Shown here in pieces: positions 1 through 9,396 of a DNA stretch of 64,000 nt. The position numbers and the translations under genes were made by a program. Origin of the DNA: Pratylenchus scribneri (taxonomy: Eukaryota; Nematoda; Chromadorea; Rhabditida; Pratylenchidae). Below the pieces are notes generated by a model. The model saw nothing but the letters and a program-made list of their open reading frames with translations, did no database searches and was not told the origin of the DNA. How positions within the stretch are numbered: the stretch's first letter is position 1; the number at the start of each line of letters is the position of its first letter. The DNA lies in assembly GCA_030063045.1 (NCBI GenBank), contig JAQSEB010000097.1:310001-374000 (forward strand), written 5' to 3'.

Positions 1-579
1 TGTTTCATTTAAAATCAAATCACGTTGGATAAATTTACGAAAACCCCAACCAGTTCCATTTTTGGTGAATTTATTATATTGAGTAACTTGAATATAAATA
101 AATTAAAAAATATTATTTTAAAATCAAATTAACCATTTTTCGCTCGGTATAATCCTTTTGCCCGAATACAAAATTCTGCTTTTGCCGATATTTGAGATGA
201 AGCAATAGCAGAATCGATAAGAAATATATAAATGGCAACATGATCCTTTGCTTCGTTTTGCCCTTTCGGATAAATTTTTAATTGCCATTTCAATTGATTA
301 CCGGATGGAGAAAATGAACTGAAATCAAATTTAATATTTAAATTAAATTATATACATTTTACCTGAATTCTCCGGATTTAAAAAATTCCTCTGTCTCTTC
401 TTCGCGAGCAGAAAAATTTTCAATCTTAAAAATTTATTATTTCAAATATATAAAAAGCAAGCTTACAGTCCAGATGAATTTTTTCCTGATTAAAATAAAT
501 ATTTAAAATAATAAATTTAATTTATTTACTTAGTTATCTTCATTGGACTATGGTGAATGTTGGAATTTTTATTTCCCAT
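1..579 (-). CDS. MATH-domain protein, 5' part (runs off left edge)
   Basis: Five exons read on the minus strand with consistent phase: 579-530, 485-467, 424-363, 318-134 and 86-1, all with GT-AG borders. ATG at 579. The translation is a MATH (TRAF-like) domain: residues FIWTIENFS, then a SGEF element, WQLKIYPKGQ, a strand ending AEFCIRAKG, and GWGFRKFIQRDLIL. These are the canonical MATH landmarks in order. MATH domains bind partner proteins, and in nematodes are often joined to a BTB domain that recruits Cullin-3; whether BTB follows cannot be seen because the gene leaves the window. The N-terminus before the domain is only about 20 residues and has no signal peptide. One exon is only 19 bases. 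Confidence 0.85.
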
Positions 580-1210
580 AATAATTGATGAAAATAAGTA
601 ATAAATTTGCTTTTTAGGTAAATCTATTTAGGCAAAAAATGCATTATTTAAATGTATGAAGAGTAGGAAGTTAACCGGCGGGAGTCGGTCAAAGAAAGCT
701 AAGGAAATCGATGGTTTTGTGAACCAATAGGTAAGCGTCCTCTTTCAGCGGATAGACTAGCGCTCTCACACCCAACCGCCGGCGGGCCTCCCAGTTTAAC
801 CGTTAGAGAAAGGGATAATGATATGTACAAATGATGAAGAAAGGGTAGAGGAGAGGCACAAATTCCCAAATAGCGGATAACCACCGGTTCACTGTCCAAT
901 GTCCACCTCTGCTGCTGGTCACTCTGAGGATAGGTGGAGGAAAAAGGGGGGAATGAGGGTAATGGGTAACGATAATGACTAACGAGGAGAGCCGACGTAA
1001 ACCAGAGAAATCGTTGGTGAGATTTCTCTAACCAGAGAAATCGTTGGTGAGATTTCTCTAACCAGAGAAATCGTTGGTGAGATTTCTCTGGAAAAATGGA
1101 AAATGGAAAAAGGGACCGTCGCTCAAATTCCCTCAATCGTTTAGGTGTTGGGTGCCAAAATGCCAATGCCGAATGACCTTCAAAAGCACTACTCTACGAA
1201 ACCACCGAAT
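580..1210. other. no gene recognised; 5' flank of MATH gene
   Basis: AT-rich upstream region followed by a more GC-balanced stretch. A 155-codon minus-strand reading frame (1166-699) spans it, but it is partly made of the 30-bp repeat described separately and shows no domain, so it is not annotated as a gene. Confidence 0.4.
1001..1090. repeat. three tandem 30-bp repeats with internal inverted symmetry
   Basis: Three near-perfect units of accagagaaatcgttggtg followed by agatttctcta. Each unit contains AGAGAAATC and GATTTCTCT, so each can form a short hairpin. No spacers of different sequence separate the units, so this is not a CRISPR array. Confidence 0.9.
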
Positions 1211-1546
1211 AGTGTAAAAATCACGAAACACCGAAAATTTGAGCTTGTGGATAATTTTTTTATATCAATATATCCAATCGACGCGCCTCGATGAGCTGAT
1301 CACAAATATGCTATTGGTTTTGCACAAAACACAAAAATAAAAAAAATTATAGCCATAAAAGTTGTCAAATTTGTGACTTGCCTGACTAAAATAGGCATAT
1401 CTTTTTTATTTTTGAGTTTTGTGCAAAACCAATAGCATATTCGTGATCAGCTCATCGATAGGCGTCGATTGGTATATCGATCCAAAAAAATTTATCCGCA
1501 AGCTCAAGTTTTCGTGACACTTTCTCCTTTTCGGTGTTTCGTGATT
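1211..1546. mobile_element. MITE-like foldback element
   Basis: Long imperfect inverted repeat. The left arm (about 1215-1345) and right arm (about 1408-1546) share matching blocks including ATCACGAAACACCGAAAA at the outer ends, GATCAGCTCATCGA, and TTTTGTGCAAAACCAATAG toward the centre. No coding capacity. The GCGTCGATTGG block resembles inverted-repeat elements elsewhere in this window (introns near 29 and 31.7 kb), suggesting one related non-autonomous family. Confidence 0.75.
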
Positions 1547-2115
1547 TCGGGGTTTCGTTATAACGCGCCTTCAAATATTCCCGAAAGGAAGTAACGAAAA
1601 GAATTAAGAAAAAACAATTGAAGAGAAATCCCACAAGCCCATTCACTTTCTTTTCATTTCTACAGTAGAGAGCAAAAGTTTTGATGAAGCCCCTAGGCAA
1701 ACGGTCATTTTGTAAAATGAAGAGGAGAAGGGAATTTAGGGGTATCCTCGGAAATAAGAGGGAATATAATATTCAACCGTTTGGTGTTGACCTCCAAAGA
1801 TGACGGCGATGATGACAAAATTAAAACGAAAAACAACGAAAAGCCACTAGATATCCTCCTACTTTAAGTGATCAGTTAGTGATTAAGGAAATATACTTAA
1901 CAATGAAGAGGGTAGACATATCGAAGTGGAATAAACTTCAACCGATTTATATTTAACTTAAAGAACCATAGAGGCTGATTTTCAAATGGGGAAGGATGGA
2001 TAATATATAAAATTAATAAAATACGCCGAAAAAAAGAAAAATTTTGAAAAATCGTAGAAAAAATTAGAAAAAGTGTTTGAAAAATTTGACAATATTTCAT
2101 AGCTTAGAATTTCTT
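1547..2115. other. no gene seen
   Basis: AT-rich spacer between the foldback element and the 3' end of the lectin gene. No domain-bearing reading frame, tRNA or repeat array was recognised on either strand. Confidence 0.5.
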
Positions 2116-3651
2116 TCATTGGTTCTTTTCTTCCTCAATGCTGTTGTCGCCGATCAGTCCATTTCCATTTCCTTCCTCTTTTTCATTGTTTTTATCCTCG
2201 CCATCCAATCCGCTATTGTCATTTTCAAAATTTTGGTGAGAATTTTCCTCTACCGAAAATTGGCCTTTTTCCTCATTTGATTCCACCGAATCATCGGGGA
2301 CGGCAACCTAAAGAATTTGTTTATGGAATATTAATAGATATAACCTTCATTTTTATTTATACCTTCACATCGTCGCCGGGTTTTGCCCTGCAAATGAATC
2401 CTTTCGGCACTTGAGGCCATGCCCAGGGCACAAATTTTCTGAATTCTTCAAAAACTTTTTGGTCCACATCGGTGCCATCCTCAAATTTGTCATTCCCATA
2501 AATTATGCCAATCCAAAATCGATGCAAATCCCAATGTTTTGTGATGAATTTGAATTCATCCATACTGTGAATTGAGGTGAATGTGGCCTAAAATAAAATA
2601 TTGGAATTTAGAATAAAATTCAAATTTTTACTGATGATAAAATTATTCGAAAATAATTAATTTTATATATGGTGCGGTAAATATGGGGAATTGGTAATTC
2701 TCTGGACTTACCAAGATGTTGTCTGATAAATTTCGAGAAACTCGATTTCTGGACATCGTACAGACCCGAGAGTAGACTATTTCGACTCGGCAGAGCCGAT
2801 TTACTATATGAAATTTCAATTTCAGATTGTTCTGATGAACTTATTTATTGTAACACTTTCCGCTAGTTTCCTATCCCGCCTCCGGCGCCCAACCTCTCTA
2901 GGCACTAACTAAAAAAAAATTTCCCGTATGAATTTTGAAATTGAAATTTTATATAGTAAATCGACAACCGTGTCGAATGAGCCTATTCTCGAGTCTCTAA
3001 GATATTTAATAAAAGCCGAGTTTCCGAAATTTCACTAGCAGACAAACAGCTTGGTAAATCTCGGGATTTACTAACTCCCAATATTTACTATTACTTAAGG
3101 AATTAATCCCATATGTCCTCTACAAATTAGTTTGAATTAATTTTTGTCTAGTAAAAATGAAAATTTTTTATTTACCCCCAATTTGGCGCACTCCTTGACA
3201 CCCTTGAAAAATCCTTTCTTCGCTTTGAGTCCATAAAAGCAAACTTCATCTTGAAAATTTTCCCATCCCTCTGCGCAATTTCCTCGCTTTTCCTTCACAT
3301 TGTCGTCATCAATTTCCTCCACACTATTTGTCGCCTCCTTTGATTCATTAACATCATTTGACCCTTCTTTCACAGTGTCAACATCAATTTCCTCTACACT
3401 ATTTGGGGCCTTCTTTGATTCATCATTTGCATTCGAATCCATTGGCACCAAATCTAATGGCACTTTTTGACCTGGATAAATTCAAATTCAAATTATTTAT
3501 ATTATTTTGGCCGATATTTATTAAAGAAATTATTAAAAATTTCAATTAGGCAAAATATTTTACCTTCCATTTGGCTGAATCTTTGTGGCAGAGCATTGGT
3601 CAATGAACCAAAAATGGCTGCGAAAAGAATAAAAATAATTTGGACTTTCAT
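2116..3651 (-). CDS. secreted C-type lectin-like protein
   Basis: Four exons, phase-consistent: 3651-3564, 3471-3176, 2587-2363 and 2307-2116; 266 residues. The ATG at 3651 opens a hydrophobic signal peptide (MKVQIIFILFAAIFGS). A linker with two imperfect copies of a SVEEIDxDxVKE unit follows. The lectin fold begins CAEGWENF and continues with a second Cys, a third in KECAKLG, TFTSIHSMDEF across the exon junction, WIGI, and a final Cys in GFIC. The long loop that usually carries the fifth cysteine and the calcium-binding EPN/QPD and WND motifs is shortened, so sugar binding by the standard site is doubtful. A 63-residue acidic, Glu/Asn-rich tail closes the protein. Nematode lectin-like proteins of this type are secreted and used in immunity or host contact; its role here is inferred only. 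Confidence 0.85.
2668..3105. mobile_element. MITE-like inverted repeat inside lectin intron 2
   Basis: The 588-base intron is mostly an imperfect inverted repeat. The left arm contains GATTTACTATATGAAATTTC and the right arm GAAATTTTATATAGTAAATC; outer blocks around 2680-2740 and 3040-3100 also match in reverse complement (CTTACCAAG versus CTTGGTAAA). The other introns of the gene are 55 and 92 bases, so an insertion enlarged this one. Confidence 0.7.
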
Positions 3652-5500
3652 TTGTTCAAAATTTTTTGTCTATAAAATTAAAACTTTTTGATGAATAGAA
3701 AAACTGAAAATATGTGAAAAATGGTAAATTTTTCAAATATTTTAAACCATTTTTTCTCACTGAATGATTTTTTAAGACAAAAAGCGGATTAAAATTTTCC
3801 ATTTTCTCTTAAATATTTATTCAGTCAGTTTAAATCCAAAAATCCTTTTTCCTTATTTATTTGAACCGTTAATAAGGATTTAGAGGCGAATTTGGCCAAA
3901 TTTTGGCCAAAGTTTGGATTTTTTTATTGTTTGTTTATGAGAAAGATTTAAATTTAAACCGCGCCTAAAGAAAGATTAAGCGGAATTGGGTGTGGTTTGT
4001 CGTTTGGGCATTCCTGAGTATATTTCCACCATATTTTGATTTTTATATTCCAAATAGTTTAGGATTTTGTTCCACTGTAGATAGAATCTCTTATTAGAAA
4101 TAAATATTTTTTATTATTTAAGGCAATGATTTCAACTTGTACCCAAGTGGTTTTTAATTAAAGGTAATTAAAAATAATTGTCCCCAAATAATTGAATAAA
4201 AAAATTTTATTAGATATCTAGGAATGATGCTGGCAGTGGATAATTTGGTGAGTTAATTCGGGAAGAATTGAGGGAAAGTTGTTTTGATTGAAGATGGAAT
4301 GAAAGGGAGAAGATGGAGAAATGGCCCAAAATGCCGAGAAAATCAATGTAAGGCAAAATGGATGGATGTGAACGGCTAAATCGAAGGATAAAGAGAGGGG
4401 GGGGGGGGGGAATGTTAGGCCAAAATGGAAATGCCCATATTGGTGAAATGTTAGGTAAGAAAATGAAGAGGGGATGATCAAAGGCGAGAGATGGGGAGAT
4501 ATGGCCAAAAAGCCGGGTGCCATTGTTTGAAGGTTGCGATCACAATAAATATGGGGCCAAGAAAATGAAGGAACCATCAAAATTGGAAAGAGCACAACTA
4601 TGGAATTAGTTTTATCATCAATCAGTGTAAATGGCCTGTGGGCAAAGAGAATGAACGGAAATCGAAATTTAGGGAAAATAAATGGACGATTAATACAAAA
4701 TGAGTAAATAAATGTGCCTTTCAGCTGCAAAACCATTCACGACAATTGAAAAGCCAAAATGATGATGACATTTTGGAGAACGATGTTTTTTGAATGGATT
4801 TTTAAATATGAGAATTTGTCAATTTTTATCAAAAACGTCTCAATTTGAGGCAATAAGGGAACTATTGAACAAAAAATTTATATTGGCTTCTTAAAAAATG
4901 GGCTAAATAGTTCTAAGCGTTTAAAATCAAATTAAATACCTATTTATCTATTCTATTTACTTATTTTAAAGTTGAGCTTAGAAATTGGCTAATTGAATAA
5001 TGTGAAATTGTGGATTTGAGTCATTACTCCAAATTTTCAAATTTATATATTGGTCAAACAATGGTATAAAATGACGAATATATTGAGGAGAGATCCAGAA
5101 ATGTCATGAAAATCGACTGAATAAATAAAAATACTCAAAATGGAATTAATGGAATGGAATTTATAATCAAAAATGTTATTTATGGTAAAATAATTGCATC
5201 ATTTTAATGGAATATGGCCACTAATTTTTATGAGTAATCTTTTAAAATTCGTAGATAATTTAAAAACATCATTTTATTCTATTTTTGAACATGAAATAAG
5301 AAATATTAATAAAATGTTTGTGTTTTTCTAGCTTTCTATTTATTTTAATTAAAAAAAAGGTAAAAATTTCTAATTGAAAATAAATTTTATATTAAATACA
5401 TATAACCAAATATAATTCATCAAATGGAAAATTTATTTTCTCTATAATTAAATGATGAAAATATGAAATTATTAAAAGCCAATTGTTGGTTTTTCTTCAC
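3652..5500. other. no gene recognised; poly-G tract
   Basis: AT-rich stretch upstream of the lectin gene. It holds a run of about 14 G near 4397-4410 and degenerate AAAATGGAAATG-type repeats. A 172-codon minus-strand frame (4736-4218) follows this simple-sequence composition and has no domain, so it is not called a gene. Confidence 0.5.
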
Positions 5501-5559
5501 TTCGACCCGTAGTAAAAGAATCGGGGAATGTGGGAAATTGGCGTAATTTACTGATGAGG

Positions 5560-5900
5560 AGAAAATTATTGTTTTTATTGAAAACATCGCCCAGGCCTCT
5601 GATCTTCAACCCCATCCCTCCAATGAGGTCCTGGGAATTTAACATCGAGCAGATGAGTTGTCAAACTTCTTTTAAAGGATGCCCTTGGAAACACCATCAC
5701 TTGGCCACCTTCCGGTCCTTTAGATATATGTCCCATGTGGGATATCTTATGACGTCGCCATCTGACTCCAGACACTCCACAGGTTTCAGTCTCCCCCCTC
5801 CCCTCACCATAAAGACGGAGCCGGGTTTTGCCTTGCAAGGACTCTGAACCAGCGCATTGCAATAATTACCACTACCAAGGTTTGACATTGACATCCCCCT
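5560..5900 (-). other. possible degenerate lectin-like fragment
   Basis: A minus-strand 65-codon frame (5894-5697) contains CKAKPGSVFMV, which resembles the FICRAKPGDDVKV end of the lectin domain at 2.4 kb, and it is locally more GC-rich than its surroundings. No complete exon structure could be built. It could be a duplicated lectin fragment or chance similarity. Confidence 0.2.
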
Positions 5901-6260
5901 GCGTCACTAGTGGAAAATCAAAATTTTCCATACCCGCAGTAAAAGACTTCCCGAAAACACGAAAAGTGATCTCCAGGAACTTTCCATCTAATTTTTCCAC
6001 TGGAATAATAAATCCTTTCCGGAAATCTTAATTAAAATCTTTTTCCGAAAATGAATTTAAGGAAAATATTATGGAAAATTTTAATTAAATTTTCCGGAAA
6101 GATTATAATTATGTTGGATCCAAATTTATACTATTTAAATTGTTTTTTGATTTCATTAAATGATTAGAATTTATCTTGATTCTTAATTTTTTTCTATAAT
6201 ACCTATTATTAGAGATTCCAGCAGCAGACTAAATTAAGAATATAGCAAAATCCGTTATTT

Positions 6261-6266
6261 GTTCTG
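6261..6266. repeat. target-site duplication, left copy (GTTCTG)
   Basis: GTTCTG lies immediately outside the left terminus of the Polinton and is repeated exactly outside the right terminus at 27546-27551. Six-base duplications are the known hallmark of Polinton/Maverick integration. Confidence 0.9.
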
Positions 6267-6371
6267 AGTAGTATTGTGCTGCTCATTTTTAAATTTTTTG
6301 GAATTTTTTGGAATAAGCGGATGGATAATGGATGATTTGGGGACAATGTGGATTTGAGGAAATTGTGGCGA
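6267..6371 (+). repeat. Polinton left terminal inverted repeat
   Basis: About 105 bases matching 27545-27444 in reverse complement with only a few differences (one changed base in TAATGG/TAACGG, one length change in a T run). Inside the match, both ends continue as loose copies of AGCCAATACCTATG-type units, so the subterminal regions are also related but diverged. Confidence 0.93.
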
Positions 6372-6560
6372 AGGGACAGCCAATACCTATGAGGCATTTT
6401 TGAATGATCAGCCAATACCTGTGAGATTATTTGCCAAAATGGAATTTTGTGGATTCTGTGCCAATTTTGGCTTCTGGAGCCAGTCATTACCTGTGGATTG
6501 ATTTGCCAAAATGGAATTTTGGGGATTAGCCAAATGGAATGAATTGCCAGAAATGTAAAT
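6372..6560. repeat. subterminal repeats of Polinton left end
   Basis: Spaced copies of CAGCCAATACCTATGAGG, CAGCCAATACCTGTGAG and CAGTCATTACCTGTGG, alternating with TTTGCCAAAATGGAATTTTG. Related units (AGCCATTGCCTATG and similar) occur next to the right terminus. Repeated subterminal units could be binding sites for the integrase or terminal protein; that is inference. Confidence 0.65.
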
Positions 6561-6784
6561 TGGAAAAGTCAAAAGAAAAAACATCAATTTTCCCCAACGG
6601 CATTTAAATGTAAAAATGTGTGAATATCGCAAATTTGCCCCAAAAAATGAAAAGTGAAATTTGAAAAAATTAAGCAACATTTTTTATTTAACTGCAAAAT
6701 TGATTAATGTATTAGAGGACAATTTTTCATTTTTCCAAGCAACCTCTTCAACAAAACTTGGAATTTTCTTCTTCTTTCTTCGCT

Positions 6785-8067
6785 TCAATCCTTCTTCTTT
6801 GCCGCGAAGGTGCCAAACGCTTTCCAATACTGATTGATGAGTGCCTTGTTGGCGAAGCAGCAATTCGAGCAAGTGGGCAGGTTCACCAGGTGAAGGTTCT
6901 TCTTCTTGGCCTAAAATTTTTCTAGAGTTTTTAAGCTAAATCCCCAAATTTTACCTTCTCAACAATCACTCCACCCTTCTTGTTTGAGCGCGATCGGCAA
7001 AAAGTGCATTGCCCGAACTGTATCATATAACGGGGCCGCAATATTTTGTAGTCATCGCTGTCGGGGTAGCGATATGCTGCTAATGAATTTTACTTTAAAA
7101 TCGAAAAATTTTCCCCAATTTTTACCTGTATGCTCCTTCAAATCATCATTTTGGCCAAAGAATTGTTGCCCTATTCCGATCATGTTTGTGTTGGCACGAA
7201 GACATTCACGGCATTGAACAAGTTGGGCAACTCTTCCGACGATTGGGCGATTCACAATCGGTTCCAACATTTTTTCCTTTTGGTACGTTGCGCATCCCTT
7301 GCATTGGCCGAAGGTGAGGCAGTGGGCAATTGTCGGCTTCAAAAGATCGCCATAAATTCCTTGATCTGCCAAATTTTATTTATTTTCAAAAAAATCCTCT
7401 AAACTCACCTTTCTTCACGTGTTGCTTTGCTCGTGCCAAAAGTTCGTCCGATTCCTCCTCCTCCTCCTCTTCTTCTTTGACAATTTCGCCGGATCCATCG
7501 GAACTGTCCTCTTCCTCCTTTTCATCATCCGAGCTATCCTCTTTGTCTTCATCGGAGTCCCATTCGGAAGTGGAGTCGGAATCCTCACTGCTTTCTTTGG
7601 CAGCCACTTTCTTTGTTGCCTTCTTCTTTTCCTTGCTCTTGGCCGGCATCTTCTCTTCCTCCTTCTTGATCGCCTTTTTGTTCGCCTTCTTTGCTTTCGT
7701 CAATTTGCCCGAATCCAATTCGCCTGTTTTTTTTTTGAAAATTTTTCCCCCAAAATTTATTTTCCCAATTCCCACCTTTCAAAATCTTCTTCATCTCCTC
7801 GAGACCTGTGTCATCGCCCGCATTTTTGGCCAATTCCGCAAAGTTTGTCGCCTTTTTGGACTTCTTTGCCTTTTTCTCCTTGGGGGCACCGTCCTTGTTT
7901 CCGCGCTTTGTTGCCTTACGTTTGTTGGAGTTGGAAGTCCCTGGTGCTGCACGTGCATATTCTTCTTTCGCATCCATGATGACATTGCTCGTCTCCTTTT
8001 CCTCCTTTGATGATGAATGCTGACTGTTGTCATCATCCGAAGAAAGAACCAACTCATTGTCAGCCAT
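6785..8067 (-). CDS. acidic/basic nuclear-type protein with C-terminal cysteine-knuckle region
   Basis: Five phase-consistent exons: 8067-7776, 7723-7409, 7365-7126, 7076-6955, 6910-6785; 364 residues. The first half is highly charged: Ser/Asp blocks, Lys-rich patches (KKAKKSKK, nuclear-localisation-like) and a long Glu/Asp/Ser tract. The second half is folded-looking and has four paired-cysteine motifs: CKGC in a CLTFGQCKGC block, CREC, CTFC and CSNCC, plausibly two zinc sites. The family is not recognised. It lies inside the Polinton left arm and is transcribed toward the left terminus. Its layout (disordered charged region plus zinc knuckles) suggests a chromatin- or nucleic-acid-binding protein. 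It could be captured host cargo or a native element gene. Confidence 0.75.
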
Positions 8068-8159
8068 TTTGTTTTGAATTGCAAAAGTTGTTGTTGTTGT
8101 TTGAGCAGTGGATAAAAAATGGAACTGAAAATAATAAAAAATTAGTAAAGAAAACGGAA

Positions 8160-8402
8160 TTAAAAAATTGGAATTTGGGGAAGATGCCTTCTGGCATTAT
8201 CATTGGAAATTTCATAAAAATTTTATAAATTTTGCAAAAATTTGGATTTGAGGAGAAGATGCCTTTTGGCATTATTTTTCATTGGAAATTTCATAAAAAT
8301 TTTATAAATTTTGCAAAAATTTGGATTTGAGGAGAAGATGCCTTTTGGCAATATTTTTCATTGGAAATTTCATAAAAATTTAATAAATTTTGCAAAAATT
8401 TG
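8160..8402. repeat. three tandem copies of an approximately 75-bp unit
   Basis: Units contain GAAGATGCCTTTTGGCATTA (with CTTCTGGCA or CAATA variants) followed by TTTCATAAAAATTTTATAAA and a GCAAAAATTTGGA end. The unit has internal inverted symmetry in ATGCCTTTTGGCAT. It sits directly upstream of the acidic-protein gene start and may overlap its promoter. Confidence 0.85.
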
Positions 8403-8910
8403 GAAGGCCAAATAAAACAGGCGGAATTATGTTTGGGGCAAATAAAACAGACGGAATTATGTTTGGGGCAAATAAAACAGACGGAATTATGTTTGGGGCA
8501 AATAAAACAGACGGAATTATGTTTGGGGCAAATAAAACAGGTGGAATTATGTTTGGGGCAAATAAAACAGACGGAATTATGTTTGGGGCAAATAAAACAG
8601 GTGGAATTATGTTTGGGGCAAATAAAACAGACGGAATTATGTTTGGGGCAAATAAAACAGACGGAATTATGTTTGGGGCAAATAAAACAGACGGAATTAT
8701 GTTTGGGGCAAATAAAACAGGTGGAATTATGTTTGGGGCAAATAAAACAGACGGAATTATGTTTGGGGCAAATAAAACAGACGGAATTATGTTTGGGGCA
8801 AATAAAACAGACGGAATTATGTTTGGGGCAAATAAAACAGGTGGAATTATGTTTGGGGCAAATAAAACAGGCGGAATTATATTTGGGGCAAATAAAACAG
8901 GTTGGCATTA
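8403..8910. repeat. 30-bp minisatellite, about 17 units
   Basis: Strict 30-base periodicity of GGCAAATAAAACAG, a variable two-base position (AC, GT or GC), then GGAATTATGTTTGG. Because 30 is divisible by three, long stop-free frames arise on both strands. The variable dinucleotide pattern shows units were homogenised in blocks. Confidence 0.95.
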
Positions 8911-8939
8911 TTTTACATAGGATAGTTCAAAAATTATTT

Positions 8940-9095
8940 TGGAAAATATTGAAGGCCACTAAATGGGAATGAATGGAATTGGCCAAAAATGAGAATGAAC
9001 GGAATGGGGACACTAAATGAGAATGAATGGAATAGCCACTAAATGAGAATGAACGGAATGGGCCACAAAATGGGAATGAACGGTGCCCGATCGCT
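8940..9095. repeat. degenerate 25-30 bp repeats
   Basis: Copies of ACTAAATGAGAATGAATGGA with GGCC-containing spacers. Short ATGAATG/AATGGGG motifs also occur next to the right terminus (27296-27345), so this may be a dispersed Polinton sequence unit. No coding evidence. Confidence 0.6.
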
Positions 9096-9396
9096 CCGCC
9101 CTCAACCAATCCTCGAAGGTTGGCTGGCACCAATATTTTCGCCGCCGCCATTTGTGGGGCAAAAAAGTGTGAGAAAGACGAATGGAGGAAAAGGTTCAAA
9201 GCCACAGATTCTTATCAGAACCTTTTCCTCTCATTTTTCTTTCACAACAACTTTTTTGCCCCGATCAAATGCGAGGAAAATAGAGGGGCTAGGACGATTC
9301 TGATTCCCAAGACATATTTTGAGAGGATGGACAAAATAAAAATTGGCTTGGGAAAAATTAGTCAAAACAAAAAATAGAGGAAATTTGGAAAATTAC

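Noticed and set aside
4218..4736. 172-codon minus-strand frame
   Set aside because: Simple-sequence bias from ATGG/GGGAGA repeats on the other strand; no domain, signal peptide or splice context.
5530..5862. Overlapping plus- and minus-strand frames of about 100 codons
   Set aside because: They overlap each other on opposite strands with no domain; only a short lectin-like piece was kept at low confidence.
8403..8910. CRISPR-like array
   Set aside because: Units are contiguous without unique spacers, in a eukaryotic genome.
8291..8972. Long frames on both strands (205, 176 and 190 codons)
   Set aside because: Produced by the 30-bp minisatellite; no start context or homology.
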